This document shows positions 10,186 through 18,251 of a stretch of 55,963 bases of DNA, in pieces. Every line of letters starts with the position of its first letter. The stretch's first letter is position 1. A program made the translations under genes and the position numbers. Origin of the DNA: Kyrpidia sp. (GTDB taxonomy: Bacteria; Bacillota; Bacilli; Kyrpidiales; Kyrpidiaceae). Location of the stretch: contig JASBVV010000045.1 of assembly GCA_029960885.1 (NCBI GenBank), positions 1-55,963 on the forward strand, given 5' to 3'. The notes beneath the pieces are model-generated. The model made no database searches. It saw only the letters and a list, made by a program, of their open reading frames with translations, and had not been told where the DNA came from.

Positions 10186-11264
10186 ACCGATCGGCGACAC
10201 ATTCCGAGTCCGGGGACCGGCCGATTCACCTGTACGGCCTGCGGCCGGACGAATTGCGGGCGTGGCTCGAGGAAAAGGGGGAACCCGGATACCGGGCGGC
10301 GCAATTGTTCGATTGGATGTATAAAAAGCGGGTGACCGGCGTGGAGGCGATGACCAATCTCCCGAAAAGCCTTCGGGCGTTGCTCCGGGAACGAACCCGG
10401 CTCACCACCATGGAGGAACTGACCCGCCAAGTGTCGAAGAAAGACGGGACGACGAAGTTCCTGTTCCGCCTCTTCGACGGCAGCACGGTGGAAACGGTGT
10501 TGATGCGCCATTCTTACGGAAACAGCGTCTGCGTGTCGACCCAAGTGGGCTGCCACATGGGCTGTGCCTTCTGTGCTTCGACCCTGGGCGGCCTGGTGAG
10601 AAATCTCACCGCGGGAGAGATGATGGAGCAGGTGCTGGCGTGTCAGCGGCTGCTCGATGCGGAAGGCGGCCGGGTCTCGTCGGTGGTGTTGATGGGCTCC
10701 GGGGAGCCGCTGGAGAACTACGAGGCCACGGTTCGCTTCATGGACCTGGTCAGTGCGGAGGAGGGGCTGCGCATCGGGCAGCGGCACATCACCGTGTCCA
10801 CCAGCGGTTTGGTGCCGGCGATTCGGCGGCTGGCCAAGGAGCGCCGCCAGATCACCCTGGCCGTGTCCCTTCATGCGCCGAATGACGAGGTGCGCGGCCG
10901 GCTCATGCCGATCAACCGGGCGTATCCCATCGCCAAACTGTTGGAGGCGTGCCGGGAGTACTGGGAGGAGACGGGCCGGAGAGTCACCTTTGAGTATGCT
11001 CTGATCGGCGGGGTCAATGATCGCTTGGATCAAGCCCGGGAGTTGGCCGGACGACTTCGTGGATTGCCGTGTCACGTCAATTTGATCCCGGTCAATTACG
11101 TGCCGGAACGCCGCTTTGAGCGGACGCCCCGGGAACAGGTTCAGGCGTTTCGAAAGGAGCTGGAGCGCCGGGGGATTTCCTGCACGGTGCGCAGGGAGAT
11201 GGGAGCGGACATCGCCGCGGCGTGCGGACAGTTGCGAGCCGGGCATCGAATGGCGGAGGCGTAA
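10182..11264 (+). CDS. rlmN: dual-specificity 23S rRNA/tRNA adenine-C2 methyltransferase RlmN
   Basis: This radical-SAM enzyme makes 2-methyladenosine at 23S A2503 and tRNA A37. The 360-residue protein has the iron-sulfur triad CHMGCAFC beginning at residue 124 and the C-terminal methyl-carrying cysteine in GADIAAACGQL. The MGSGEPLENY segment is also typical. GTG 10182 overlaps the rsmB stop as GTGA and has GGAAAGGGGGA upstream. The related resistance enzyme Cfr is less likely, given the chromosomal yloN position. Confidence 0.96.
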   Translation: MNRSATHSESGDRPIHLYGLRPDELRAWLEEKGEPGYRAAQLFDWMYKKRVTGVEAMTNLPKSLRALLRERTRLTTMEELTRQVSKKDGTTKFLFRLFDGSTVETVLMRHSYGNSVCVSTQVGCHMGCAFCASTLGGLVRNLTAGEMMEQVLACQRLLDAEGGRVSSVVLMGSGEPLENYEATVRFMDLVSAEEGLRIGQRHITVSTSGLVPAIRRLAKERRQITLAVSLHAPNDEVRGRLMPINRAYPIAKLLEACREYWEETGRRVTFEYALIGGVNDRLDQARELAGRLRGLPCHVNLIPVNYVPERRFERTPREQVQAFRKELERRGISCTVRREMGADIAAACGQLRAGHRMAEA

Positions 11265-11290
11265 GGGGCCCGGCGGGAAGAGGTGTGGGT

Positions 11291-12052
11291 ATGCACGTGG
11301 ATGTTGCTGCCAGATCCCATGTGGGTCTGGTGCGTTCGATCAATCAGGACGGGTACGCCGTCCACATGGATCTGGAACCCCTGAAAGCGGCGGTGCTGGC
11401 CGACGGCATGGGCGGCCATCGCGCGGGAGAGGTGGCGAGCCAGCTCGCGATCGATGTGATCGGGGGAGAGTTGCGGGCGGCGGCGGGCTGTCCCGCGGAA
11501 GAGACGCTCCTTCAGGCCATCCAGGAAGCGAATCGCGTGGTCTACGAACGGTCTCACGATCCGAACGCCGAGGGGCTGTCCGGCATGGGCACCACGGTGG
11601 TGGTCACCCTTTTTGACGAACGGGAGGTCTGGGTCGGGCACATCGGGGACAGCCGGGCCTACCTGATTCACCACGCGGCGATCCGCCAGTTGACGGACGA
11701 CCATTCCTTGGTCAACGAGTTGCGAAAAAGCGGGGAACTCAGCGAAGAGGAGACCCGGGTCCACCCCGGACGCAATGTGTTGACCCGGGCGCTGGGCATG
11801 GAGCCACGGGTGGAAGTGGACATCGCTCGGGTTCCCTGGTCGGCCGGGGCGATTCTCCTCCTGTGTTCCGACGGACTTTCGAACATGGTGAATGAACAAG
11901 AAATTCTCCGGACAATGCGTACAGCGGGAACGTCCCTGGAAGGCCGGTTGGATGCCCTGGTGGATACGGCTCTGGACCGCGGAGGACCGGATAACATCAC
12001 GGTGGTGGCGGTGGAGTATCTGTCGCCCGGGGAGCGGGGGGATCGGGGTTGA
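11291..12052 (+). CDS. prpC: PP2C-family serine/threonine phosphatase
   Basis: This metal-dependent (Mn/Mg) protein phosphatase removes phosphates placed by the adjacent kinase PrkC. The 253-residue protein carries the PP2C motifs SINQDGY, LADGMGGHRAGE, GDSRAYL, CSDGLSNM and GGPDNITV, which supply the metal-binding aspartates. ATG 11291 is chosen over an in-frame GTG 69 nt upstream because AAGAGGTG sits just before it and the domain starts at once. Its stop overlaps the kinase start, so the phosphatase/kinase ratio is probably set by coupled translation. Confidence 0.95.
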   Translation: MHVDVAARSHVGLVRSINQDGYAVHMDLEPLKAAVLADGMGGHRAGEVASQLAIDVIGGELRAAAGCPAEETLLQAIQEANRVVYERSHDPNAEGLSGMGTTVVVTLFDEREVWVGHIGDSRAYLIHHAAIRQLTDDHSLVNELRKSGELSEEETRVHPGRNVLTRALGMEPRVEVDIARVPWSAGAILLLCSDGLSNMVNEQEILRTMRTAGTSLEGRLDALVDTALDRGGPDNITVVAVEYLSPGERGDRG

Positions 12053-13983
12053 TCGGACGCTTGCTGGGCGGTCGGTATCAGATCGAGCAGGCCGTCGGCG
12101 GGGGTGGCATGTCGGTGGTCTACCGGGCTCTCGACACCGTTCTCGGACGGCGGGTGGCGGTGAAAGTGCTGCGCAGCCAGTTCGGCGACGATGCCGATTT
12201 TATCCGCCGTTTTCGCAGAGAAGCCCAGGCCGCGGCCTCTCTGTCGCACCCGAACATCGTCAACATCTACGATGTGGGGACGGATGGAGACGACCATTTT
12301 ATCGTGATGGAATATGTGGAAGGCCGCACTCTGAAAGAGTGGATTCAGCAGCGGGGGGCGCTGCCCGTCGCAGAGGTCGTCGACATCGGAAAACAGGTGT
12401 GCGCAGCTCTGGCCCACGCCCATGAACGGGGCATCGTTCATCGGGACATTAAGCCGCACAACATCCTGATCACCGACTCCCATTTGGTCAAGGTCACCGA
12501 TTTCGGCATCGCTCGAGCCGTCACGGCCAATACCATTACATACGCGGGAACGGTCATCGGGTCGGTTCACTATTTTTCGCCGGAACAGGCCCGGGGGGAA
12601 ATGACGGACATCAAATCCGACATCTATTCCCTGGGTGTGGTGCTCTACGAAATGGTGACCGGGCACCTGCCGTTTTCCGGGGATTCGCCCATCAGCGTGG
12701 CGCTGAAACACGTGCGCGAACCCCTGGTGGAGCCCAGACAGATCAATCCCGCCGTTCCCCAGAGTATGGAGAACGTGATCCTCCGCGCCATGGCGAAGAA
12801 TCCCTTGGATCGCTACGATTCGGTTCAGGACATGGCCTCCGACTTGGACCGGGTGCAGGAGTTTCCGGATGTGCCGAAGTTCGTTCCAAAATACGGCGAT
12901 GCCGGGTCCCAGGAGACGCGATTGTACACCCCGGTCTCCGGGAGCGCGGGCGGCGCCGAGGCGAAGAACGGCGAGCACGTCGCCCAGGGCGGCCGAAGAG
13001 GATGGCGGATGCTGAAACGGGCGGTCTTGTGGACGGCGGCGGTGGTGCTGGTGGTGGCGGTGGTGTCCACGGCGGCCTATTATATATTCACGACGGTGAT
13101 GCGCGTGCCCGATGTGGCGATGCCGGACGTTACGGGGAAACCGTTCACCGATGCCGTCAATCAACTGGTTCAGAGCGGCTTCTCCCGGGACAACATCCAG
13201 CGGGTGGATATGCCGAGCAACGCCGTTGCGCCCGGCGCGGTATTCAAGCAGGACCCGCCGGCGGGGACCACGGTGAAGTCGAGCCGCCCCATCACGCTCT
13301 GGGTCAGTATCGGGCAGGAAACGGTGGCCATGCCGGCGGTGGAAAACATGACTCTGGATCAAGCGAAACGCCTGCTGGCGCAAAACGGGATTCCCGGGTC
13401 CCAGGTCACGGTCACGTACGAGTACAGCGATCAACCCAAGGATACGGTGATTCGGCAATATCCCCGGGAAGAGGTGGCGGTGGTGCCCGGAAAGGACCCG
13501 GTGCAGTTGGTGGTGAGCCAAGGACCGCAGTTGGTTACGGTCCCGGACGTCGTGGGCGGCACCGAGCAGGATGCCAGACAACAATTGGCGGGGGCGGGGC
13601 TCACCGTCGGGAAGGTGCAGACCCAGCCCGACTACAAAGCGCCCAGCGGCACGGTCATCCAGCAGGCGCCTTATAAGCCCGGAGATCAGGTGCCCAAGGG
13701 CCGGGCGGTCGATCTGTGGGTTTCGAGCGGCTATCCACAGGATGCGAAGATGGCGGTCTTTCCGGTGGTGGTGACCGTTCCGCCGGGACACGCCCCGGTT
13801 CAGGTCAAAATCACGGTGACCGACGCCCGGGGGCCCGACCAGACGGTGGTCTCCGAGACGACCTCGGGGAGCAAGGTGTATCCCGTGCAAGTGGTGGTCA
13901 GTCCGAGCGCGAACGCGGATATCAAATGGTACGTGGACGGGCAGCCCCAAGGGGAAAAGGTGATTCCGTACAACGCGGGCTGA
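12049..13983 (+). CDS. prkC: PASTA-domain Ser/Thr protein kinase
   Basis: This membrane Hanks-type kinase binds muropeptides and controls growth and spore germination in relatives. The protein has 644 residues. Kinase domain about 8-275: GGGGMSVVYRA, catalytic Lys in AVKVL, HRDIKPHNILI, DFG. A single transmembrane helix lies at about 324-350. Three extracellular PASTA repeats follow at about 353-422, 424-493 and 494-562, then an 80-residue tail. It starts at TTG 12049, overlapping the prpC stop as TTGA, a weak start that may keep kinase below phosphatase. Next is rsgA, whose product is a known PrkC substrate in B. subtilis. Confidence 0.96.
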   Translation: MIGRLLGGRYQIEQAVGGGGMSVVYRALDTVLGRRVAVKVLRSQFGDDADFIRRFRREAQAAASLSHPNIVNIYDVGTDGDDHFIVMEYVEGRTLKEWIQQRGALPVAEVVDIGKQVCAALAHAHERGIVHRDIKPHNILITDSHLVKVTDFGIARAVTANTITYAGTVIGSVHYFSPEQARGEMTDIKSDIYSLGVVLYEMVTGHLPFSGDSPISVALKHVREPLVEPRQINPAVPQSMENVILRAMAKNPLDRYDSVQDMASDLDRVQEFPDVPKFVPKYGDAGSQETRLYTPVSGSAGGAEAKNGEHVAQGGRRGWRMLKRAVLWTAAVVLVVAVVSTAAYYIFTTVMRVPDVAMPDVTGKPFTDAVNQLVQSGFSRDNIQRVDMPSNAVAPGAVFKQDPPAGTTVKSSRPITLWVSIGQETVAMPAVENMTLDQAKRLLAQNGIPGSQVTVTYEYSDQPKDTVIRQYPREEVAVVPGKDPVQLVVSQGPQLVTVPDVVGGTEQDARQQLAGAGLTVGKVQTQPDYKAPSGTVIQQAPYKPGDQVPKGRAVDLWVSSGYPQDAKMAVFPVVVTVPPGHAPVQVKITVTDARGPDQTVVSETTSGSKVYPVQVVVSPSANADIKWYVDGQPQGEKVIPYNAG

Positions 13984-14005
13984 GGCGACGGAGGGGGGAA
14001 AGCGG

Positions 14006-14902
14006 GTGCCGGAGCGGGCGCAGGGCCGCATTGTCCGGGTGGTGGCCGGGTTTTACGATGTGGAAGTGGAGGGGCGCACCGTTCGCTGTCGAGCCCGGGG
14101 CGTTTTAAAGAAGCGCGGGGTTCATCCGGTGGCGGGAGACGTCGTCCGGGTGAGCGCCGCCGGCCCGTCCGAGGGAGTGGTCGAGGATGTTCTTCCCAGG
14201 AAAAATGTGTTGATCCGCCCGCCGGTCGCCAATGTCGATCTGGCCGTGCTGGTGTTCTCGGTCCGGGAACCCGCCCTGAACCGGCACCTGTTGGATCGCC
14301 TACTGGTGCAGATGGAGTTGGAAAGTATCCCTCCGCTGCTGTGCTGGAGCAAGTGCGATCTTCTGGAAGAGCGGTCGGAGTTTGCCAAGGAAGTGTCGGT
14401 GTACGCCCGGTTGGGATACCCGATGATCTATGTGTCGTCGGTGACCAAGGAGGGGATTGAGGAAGTCCGGAACCGTCTCAGGGGAAAGGTGAGCGTCGTC
14501 ACCGGACAGTCGGGCGTGGGCAAGTCCAGTTTGCTCAACGTCCTCCATCCCGGCCTGGGTTTGGCGGTGGGCGACGTAAGCCGGCGCCTGGGCCGCGGAC
14601 GTCACACCACCCGGTGGGTGGAATTTCTCGCCCTGGGAGATGACACTTATGTGGCCGATACCCCCGGTTTTGGAGTGGTGAGCTTTGGAAAAGAGCTCGG
14701 ACCGGAGCAACTGGTGAGGGGATTCCCGGAACTTCTCCGTGCCGGGCGGGGGTGTCAGTACCGGGGCTGTCTGCACATCGGCGAGGAGGGTTGTGCCGTT
14801 CGGGCGGCGCTGGACGAAGGACGGATCGATCCGGTGCGCTACGAACATTACCGGGAGTGGGTGCTGGAGCTTCGGCGGACCCGGGACGATCGGTACCGGT
14901 AG
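14006..14902 (+). CDS. rsgA: ribosome small-subunit-dependent GTPase A
   Basis: RsgA (CpgA/YloQ) is a circularly permuted GTPase that acts in late 30S maturation. The 298-residue protein has an N-terminal OB fold, a permuted GTPase domain with the P-loop GQSGVGKSSLLN and DTPGFG, and a C-terminal zinc module with the cysteines of RGCQYRGCLHIGEEGC. The G4 position reads SKCD rather than NKxD, a modest deviation. The start is GTG 14006 with GAGGGGGGAAAG upstream. The prkC-rsgA-rpe order is conserved. Confidence 0.96.
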   Translation: MPERAQGRIVRVVAGFYDVEVEGRTVRCRARGVLKKRGVHPVAGDVVRVSAAGPSEGVVEDVLPRKNVLIRPPVANVDLAVLVFSVREPALNRHLLDRLLVQMELESIPPLLCWSKCDLLEERSEFAKEVSVYARLGYPMIYVSSVTKEGIEEVRNRLRGKVSVVTGQSGVGKSSLLNVLHPGLGLAVGDVSRRLGRGRHTTRWVEFLALGDDTYVADTPGFGVVSFGKELGPEQLVRGFPELLRAGRGCQYRGCLHIGEEGCAVRAALDEGRIDPVRYEHYREWVLELRRTRDDRYR

Positions 14903-14929
14903 GGAAAAGAACGAAAGGGGCGTTGGGGT

Positions 14930-15607
14930 GTGGAAGGCAGATCGGTGATTGTGGCGCCGTCGATCTTGGCGGCGGATTTTGCCCGCCTGGCGGCGGAGAT
15001 CGAGTCGGTGGAGGCGGCCGGGGCTAAGTGGCTTCACGTGGACGTCATGGATGGCCATTTCGTCCCGAACATCACTCTCGGCCCGCCGGTGGTGGAGAGT
15101 CTTCGCCGGGTGACCAAGATGCTCTTGGATGTGCACCTGATGATTGCGGAGCCGGGTCGGTATGTCCGGGCGTTCGCCGAGGCCGGGGCCGACCGGATCA
15201 CCGTTCATGCCGAAGCCTGCACCCACCTGCACCGGACGATCCAAGAGATTCGCGCGGCGGGCCCCAAAGCCGGTGTGGCCGTCAACCCCGCCACACCTCC
15301 CGAAGCCGTTCGATGGGTTCTGGACGGCGTGGACCTCGTGCTCGTCATGACGGTGAATCCCGGGTTCGGCGGTCAAGCGTTCATCCCGGGAACGGTCCAA
15401 AAAATCCCCCGCCTGCGGCAGTGGGCGGCGGGCCGGAAGGATCTGCACATCGAGGTGGACGGGGGCATTGATCCGGGGACCGCGCCGGCGGCCGTGGCGG
15501 CCGGGGCCGATGTTCTGGTGGCCGGGTCGGCCGTCTTCGGGAAGGCCGACCGAAAAAAAGCGGTGGCCGATATCCTCCGGGCGGTTGCACACATTTCGAC
15601 CGTCTAG
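14930..15607 (+). CDS. rpe: ribulose-phosphate 3-epimerase
   Basis: The enzyme interconverts ribulose 5-phosphate and xylulose 5-phosphate in the pentose phosphate pathway, or the Calvin cycle if the organism is autotrophic. The 225-residue TIM barrel shows HVDVMDGHFVPNITLGP, VMTVNPGFGGQ and EVDGGI, which include the metal ligands and phosphate-binding loops. The start is GTG 14930 behind GAAAGGGG. In B. subtilis thiN follows; here it is missing and spoVM comes next. Confidence 0.97.
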   Translation: MEGRSVIVAPSILAADFARLAAEIESVEAAGAKWLHVDVMDGHFVPNITLGPPVVESLRRVTKMLLDVHLMIAEPGRYVRAFAEAGADRITVHAEACTHLHRTIQEIRAAGPKAGVAVNPATPPEAVRWVLDGVDLVLVMTVNPGFGGQAFIPGTVQKIPRLRQWAAGRKDLHIEVDGGIDPGTAPAAVAAGADVLVAGSAVFGKADRKKAVADILRAVAHISTV

Positions 15608-15701
15608 GAATATACATAAAGAGCAATGGGAGCAGGCCGGCGCTCGGACGGCGGCGTCGCGGGACGGGGCGCGGATTCCGGTGGTGGAGGAGGGGTTTTT
15701 T

Positions 15702-15782
15702 GTGCGCTTTTATACCATCAAATTGCCTCGTTTCCTCGGGGAGATCGTCAAAGCCATCCTCAATGCGTTTCAAAAAGACTGA
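15702..15782 (+). CDS. spoVM: stage V sporulation protein M
   Basis: SpoVM is a short amphipathic-helix peptide that marks the convex forespore membrane and recruits SpoIVA to start coat and cortex assembly. The 26-residue product reads V-R-FYTIKLPRFLGEIVKAI, close to the Bacillus peptide, and keeps the Pro9 needed for curvature sensing. It starts at GTG 15702 with an exceptionally purine-rich GGTGGAGGAGGGG region 7 nt upstream. The position between rpe and rpmB matches B. subtilis. It proves sporulation ancestry. A perfect 16-bp terminator begins 1 nt after its stop. The sigma-E promoter was not identified with confidence. Confidence 0.93.
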   Translation: MRFYTIKLPRFLGEIVKAILNAFQKD

Positions 15783-15819
15783 GAAGCAAAAAAGCACCTC
15801 CTCGGTGCTTTTTTGCTTC
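15783..15819. terminator. bidirectional terminator between spoVM and rpmB
   Basis: A perfect 16-bp inverted repeat, GAAGCAAAAAAGCACC with GGTGCTTTTTTGCTTC, surrounds a 5-nt loop. Because the stem itself contains A6/T6 it can end both the rightward spoVM transcript and the leftward rpmB transcript. It overlaps the last two bases of the rpmB stop. Confidence 0.93.
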
Positions 15820-16009
15820 AGATGGCCCTCTTGACTTTTCCTGCTTTCAAACAGCGGGCACATACCCGGATGCGGCGGACAGTGCCGCCGATCTCGGCCC
15901 TGACTTTGTGGATGTTGGGCATAAACCGGCGTTTCGTCAGGATGTGCGAGTGGCTCACCGCGTGCCCGGTGGCCGGCCCTCGCCCGCAGATTTCACAACG
16001 CTTGGCCAT
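15818..16009 (-). CDS. rpmB: 50S ribosomal protein L28
   Basis: This structural protein of the large ribosomal subunit has 63 residues. It begins [12 protein letters not shown] and contains a second CARC pair, so it is the zinc-ribbon (C+) form with two CxxC pairs. ATG (complement of 16007-16009) is preceded by GGGAGGTGATC, a near-perfect Shine-Dalgarno. It is transcribed against all its neighbours, exactly as in B. subtilis, and ends in the shared bidirectional terminator. Confidence 0.96.
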   Translation of the reverse strand: MAKRCEICGRGPATGHAVSHSHILTKRRFMPNIHKVRAEIGGTVRRIRVCARCLKAGKVKRAI

Positions 16010-16076
16010 GCGATCACCTCCCGGACCCATCATTCGAATCCATCCACCGACGTTCCGATTGCGGGTCGACTCCCCT

Positions 16077-16105
16077 ATGCTACCACAGGGAATTCGGCCG
16101 ATCAA
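16077..16105 (-). promoter_or_regulatory. candidate sigma-A promoter for rpmB
   Basis: On the minus strand TTGATC, a 17-nt spacer and TAGCAT precede rpmB, with about 60 nt of leader before the start codon. Confidence 0.55.
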
Positions 16106-16118
16106 GGCGGTGCGTCCC

Positions 16119-16148
16119 TTTTCCGGCGTCCGGATCTTGTAGTACAAT
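16119..16148 (+). promoter_or_regulatory. weak candidate promoter for yloU-fakA-recG
   Basis: A good -10-like TACAAT at 16143-16148 lies 60 nt before yloU. The matching -35 (TTTTCC or TTTCCG at about 16119-16125) is poor. This is the only plausible promoter between the divergent rpmB and yloU. Confidence 0.35.
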
Positions 16149-16207
16149 GCAAGGGAAGTGACACCGGCACGCCCGGGGTGGCTGGGCGCGAGGGGGATCG
16201 ATTGGAG

Positions 16208-16573
16208 ATGCCGAAGGAGTTGCAAACGCCCATTGGGAGGATTTTCATCGCCGAAGAGGTCATCGCCATGGTGGCGGGAACGGCGGCCATGGAGTGTTAC
16301 GGATTGGCGGGAATGGCCTCCCGGCGCCAGGTCAAGGACAGTCTCACCGAATTCTTGGGAAGGGACAACCCCGGCCGAGGCGTGGAAGTACATATCCGGG
16401 ACGACAAGACCGTGGTCGATTTGCACATCATTGTCGTTTACGGCATGAAAATTTCCGAGGTGGCCCACAATGTGATGCAGAAGGTTCGGTATATGCTGCA
16501 GGATACCCTCGGGATCACCCCGGATCGGGTGAATATTTTTGTCCAGGGAGTTCGCGTGCCGGAAGAGAGCTAG
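16208..16573 (+). CDS. yloU: Asp23/Gls24 family envelope-associated protein YloU
   Basis: Asp23/Gls24 proteins associate with the membrane and with envelope stress or lipid metabolism; the molecular role is unsettled. The 121-residue protein has [21 protein letters not shown] and the C-terminal [17 protein letters not shown] 16208 gives the best match to the family N-terminus. TTG 16202 is a real alternative because AGGGGG lies 5 nt before it. It sits directly upstream of fakA, and the pair is conserved across Firmicutes. Confidence 0.92.
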   Translation: MPKELQTPIGRIFIAEEVIAMVAGTAAMECYGLAGMASRRQVKDSLTEFLGRDNPGRGVEVHIRDDKTVVDLHIIVVYGMKISEVAHNVMQKVRYMLQDTLGITPDRVNIFVQGVRVPEES

Positions 16574-16585
16574 GAGGGCGTTGGG

Positions 16586-18244
16586 TTGGAGGACAGGCGA
16601 TTGGGCGGGCGGGAGCTCGCCGAGGCTTTGGAGGCGGCGGGGCGGCGGCTGTCGGAAGCCAGGCCGACCCTCAACCGCCTTAATGTCTTTCCCGTACCTG
16701 ATGCGGATACGGGCACGAATCTGGTGTTGACCTTTCAGGCCGGGCTCGGAGCGCTGGCCGAGGCGTCGACCGACGATGCCGGTGATGCGTTGCGCCGTTT
16801 TGCCAAGGGTTTGCTGTTTGGGGCCAGGGGGAATTCCGGCGTCATTCTTTCACAATTTTTCCTGGGTTTGGCCCAAGCTTTGGAGGGAGTCCCGCGGGTA
16901 TCGGTTCGCGGGTGGGGAGAAGCGTGGACCCGGGGCGCCGGGGCCGCCTGCCGGGCGGTGGACAGGCCGGTGGAGGGGACGATATTGACCGTCGCCCGGG
17001 AATCGGCCCGGGCGTGGCTTGAGGAAGCGGAGCAAGGATGGGAACGAGCCGCCAGGGCGGCGGTGTCGGCCGCGCAGTCGATACTTCGCCGGGGGGCTCC
17101 GGGGCCCTCCGGGATCGCGGCGCCCGGGGCCGTCGATTCGGGGGCGCTGGGTTTCACGGTGATGCTGGAGGCCTTCGCGGAAACGGTATCCGGGGTGTCG
17201 GTGGACCGGATCCGCATCGACGGCGGCCCGCCGGCGGCTGATGTGCCGGCGGCGAGGGAAGCCCGGGCGGTCCCTTCGGCGGAGGGCGAGGGACCGTACG
17301 GATATTGCACGGAATGTTTGATTCATCTTTTCACCGGGGAGGATATGCGCGCGGAGATCGAGGCGGCACTGGCGGATCTCGGGGACTCGAGACTCGTGGT
17401 CCAGACGGACGATGTGGCGAAGGTGCACATCCACAGCTTTCATCCGGGTCGGGTGTTGGAAAGCTGCCTGGCTTTCGGTCCGCTCAGCCACATCAAAATC
17501 GACAACATGCAATGGCAAGCCCAAGGGAGGCCCGGGGGCGCTCCTTGTGTCGCAGGTTCCGGAAGTGAGGGGCGCCAAGGCGTGAAACGGTCCTTGCTCG
17601 CGGCGGTGGACAGTGCGGGCGTCGCTCGGCTGTTCGAGGGTCTGGGCGTGCCCGCGGTCGTCCTGTCCGGAGCCGGAGGCCGGACCGCGGCCGCGGGCGA
17701 ACTGTCCCGGGCGGTTCAGGGCGCGGAACGCGCGGAGATCGCGGTTCTGGTCTGTCAAAACCGCGTCGAGTCCCGCGTGAAGGAAGCTCTCCGTCCCCTG
17801 GCGCCGGCCGCCATGCCCCGGCTCATCCGCGCCCGGAGCGTCCCGGAGGGGTTGGCGGCGGTCTGTGTGTTTGACCCGGCCCGTCCCTTGGAGGAAAATG
17901 AACGCCGAATGAAAGAGGCCATGGCCAGGGTCCGTTCCGGGGTCCTGCGAAAGGTGTCCCGGCCGAACTCCCGGCGGCTCGGGGTTCGTCCCGGAGTGTA
18001 CGTCGGGATGGTGAACGACGAAGTGGTGGCGGCGGGGGATGCGATTCCGTCCGTCCTCCTTCGGTTGATCGAAAATCTCGTGGCCAAAGACGCCGAGTTG
18101 GTGACGGTGGTCTGGGGCAAGCGCGTCACCGCCCAGGATGAGCGGACGTTTCGGGAACTGGCGTCCCGGAGATTCCCGGGGCTGTCCTTCGAGTGGCTGC
18201 GCGGTGACGAGTCGGCGTACGACGCCACGGTGGGTGTGGAGTGA
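16586..18244 (+). CDS. fakA: fatty acid kinase catalytic subunit FakA (DAK/YloV family)
   Basis: FakA phosphorylates exogenous fatty acids bound by a FakB (DegV-family) partner, feeding acyl-phosphate to PlsX/PlsY. The protein has 552 residues: an N-terminal DhaL-type kinase domain with the metal/ATP motif [14 protein letters not shown] and [10 protein letters not shown], a middle domain with [10 protein letters not shown], and a C-terminal DegV-like domain. TTG 16586 is preceded by TAGGAGGG. No fakB gene is in the window. The plsX gene 9 kb downstream would use the product. Confidence 0.92.
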   Translation: MEDRRLGGRELAEALEAAGRRLSEARPTLNRLNVFPVPDADTGTNLVLTFQAGLGALAEASTDDAGDALRRFAKGLLFGARGNSGVILSQFFLGLAQALEGVPRVSVRGWGEAWTRGAGAACRAVDRPVEGTILTVARESARAWLEEAEQGWERAARAAVSAAQSILRRGAPGPSGIAAPGAVDSGALGFTVMLEAFAETVSGVSVDRIRIDGGPPAADVPAAREARAVPSAEGEGPYGYCTECLIHLFTGEDMRAEIEAALADLGDSRLVVQTDDVAKVHIHSFHPGRVLESCLAFGPLSHIKIDNMQWQAQGRPGGAPCVAGSGSEGRQGVKRSLLAAVDSAGVARLFEGLGVPAVVLSGAGGRTAAAGELSRAVQGAERAEIAVLVCQNRVESRVKEALRPLAPAAMPRLIRARSVPEGLAAVCVFDPARPLEENERRMKEAMARVRSGVLRKVSRPNSRRLGVRPGVYVGMVNDEVVAAGDAIPSVLLRLIENLVAKDAELVTVVWGKRVTAQDERTFRELASRRFPGLSFEWLRGDESAYDATVGVE

Positions 18245-18251
18245 TGTCGCC

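Noticed and set aside
11668-14031. 787-codon open frame on the minus strand
   Set aside because: Antisense to prpC and prkC, low-complexity His/Arg/Gly composition, no ribosome binding site or motif.
15626-16201. Long upstream extension of yloU
   Set aside because: It crosses spoVM, a bidirectional terminator and the antisense rpmB gene.
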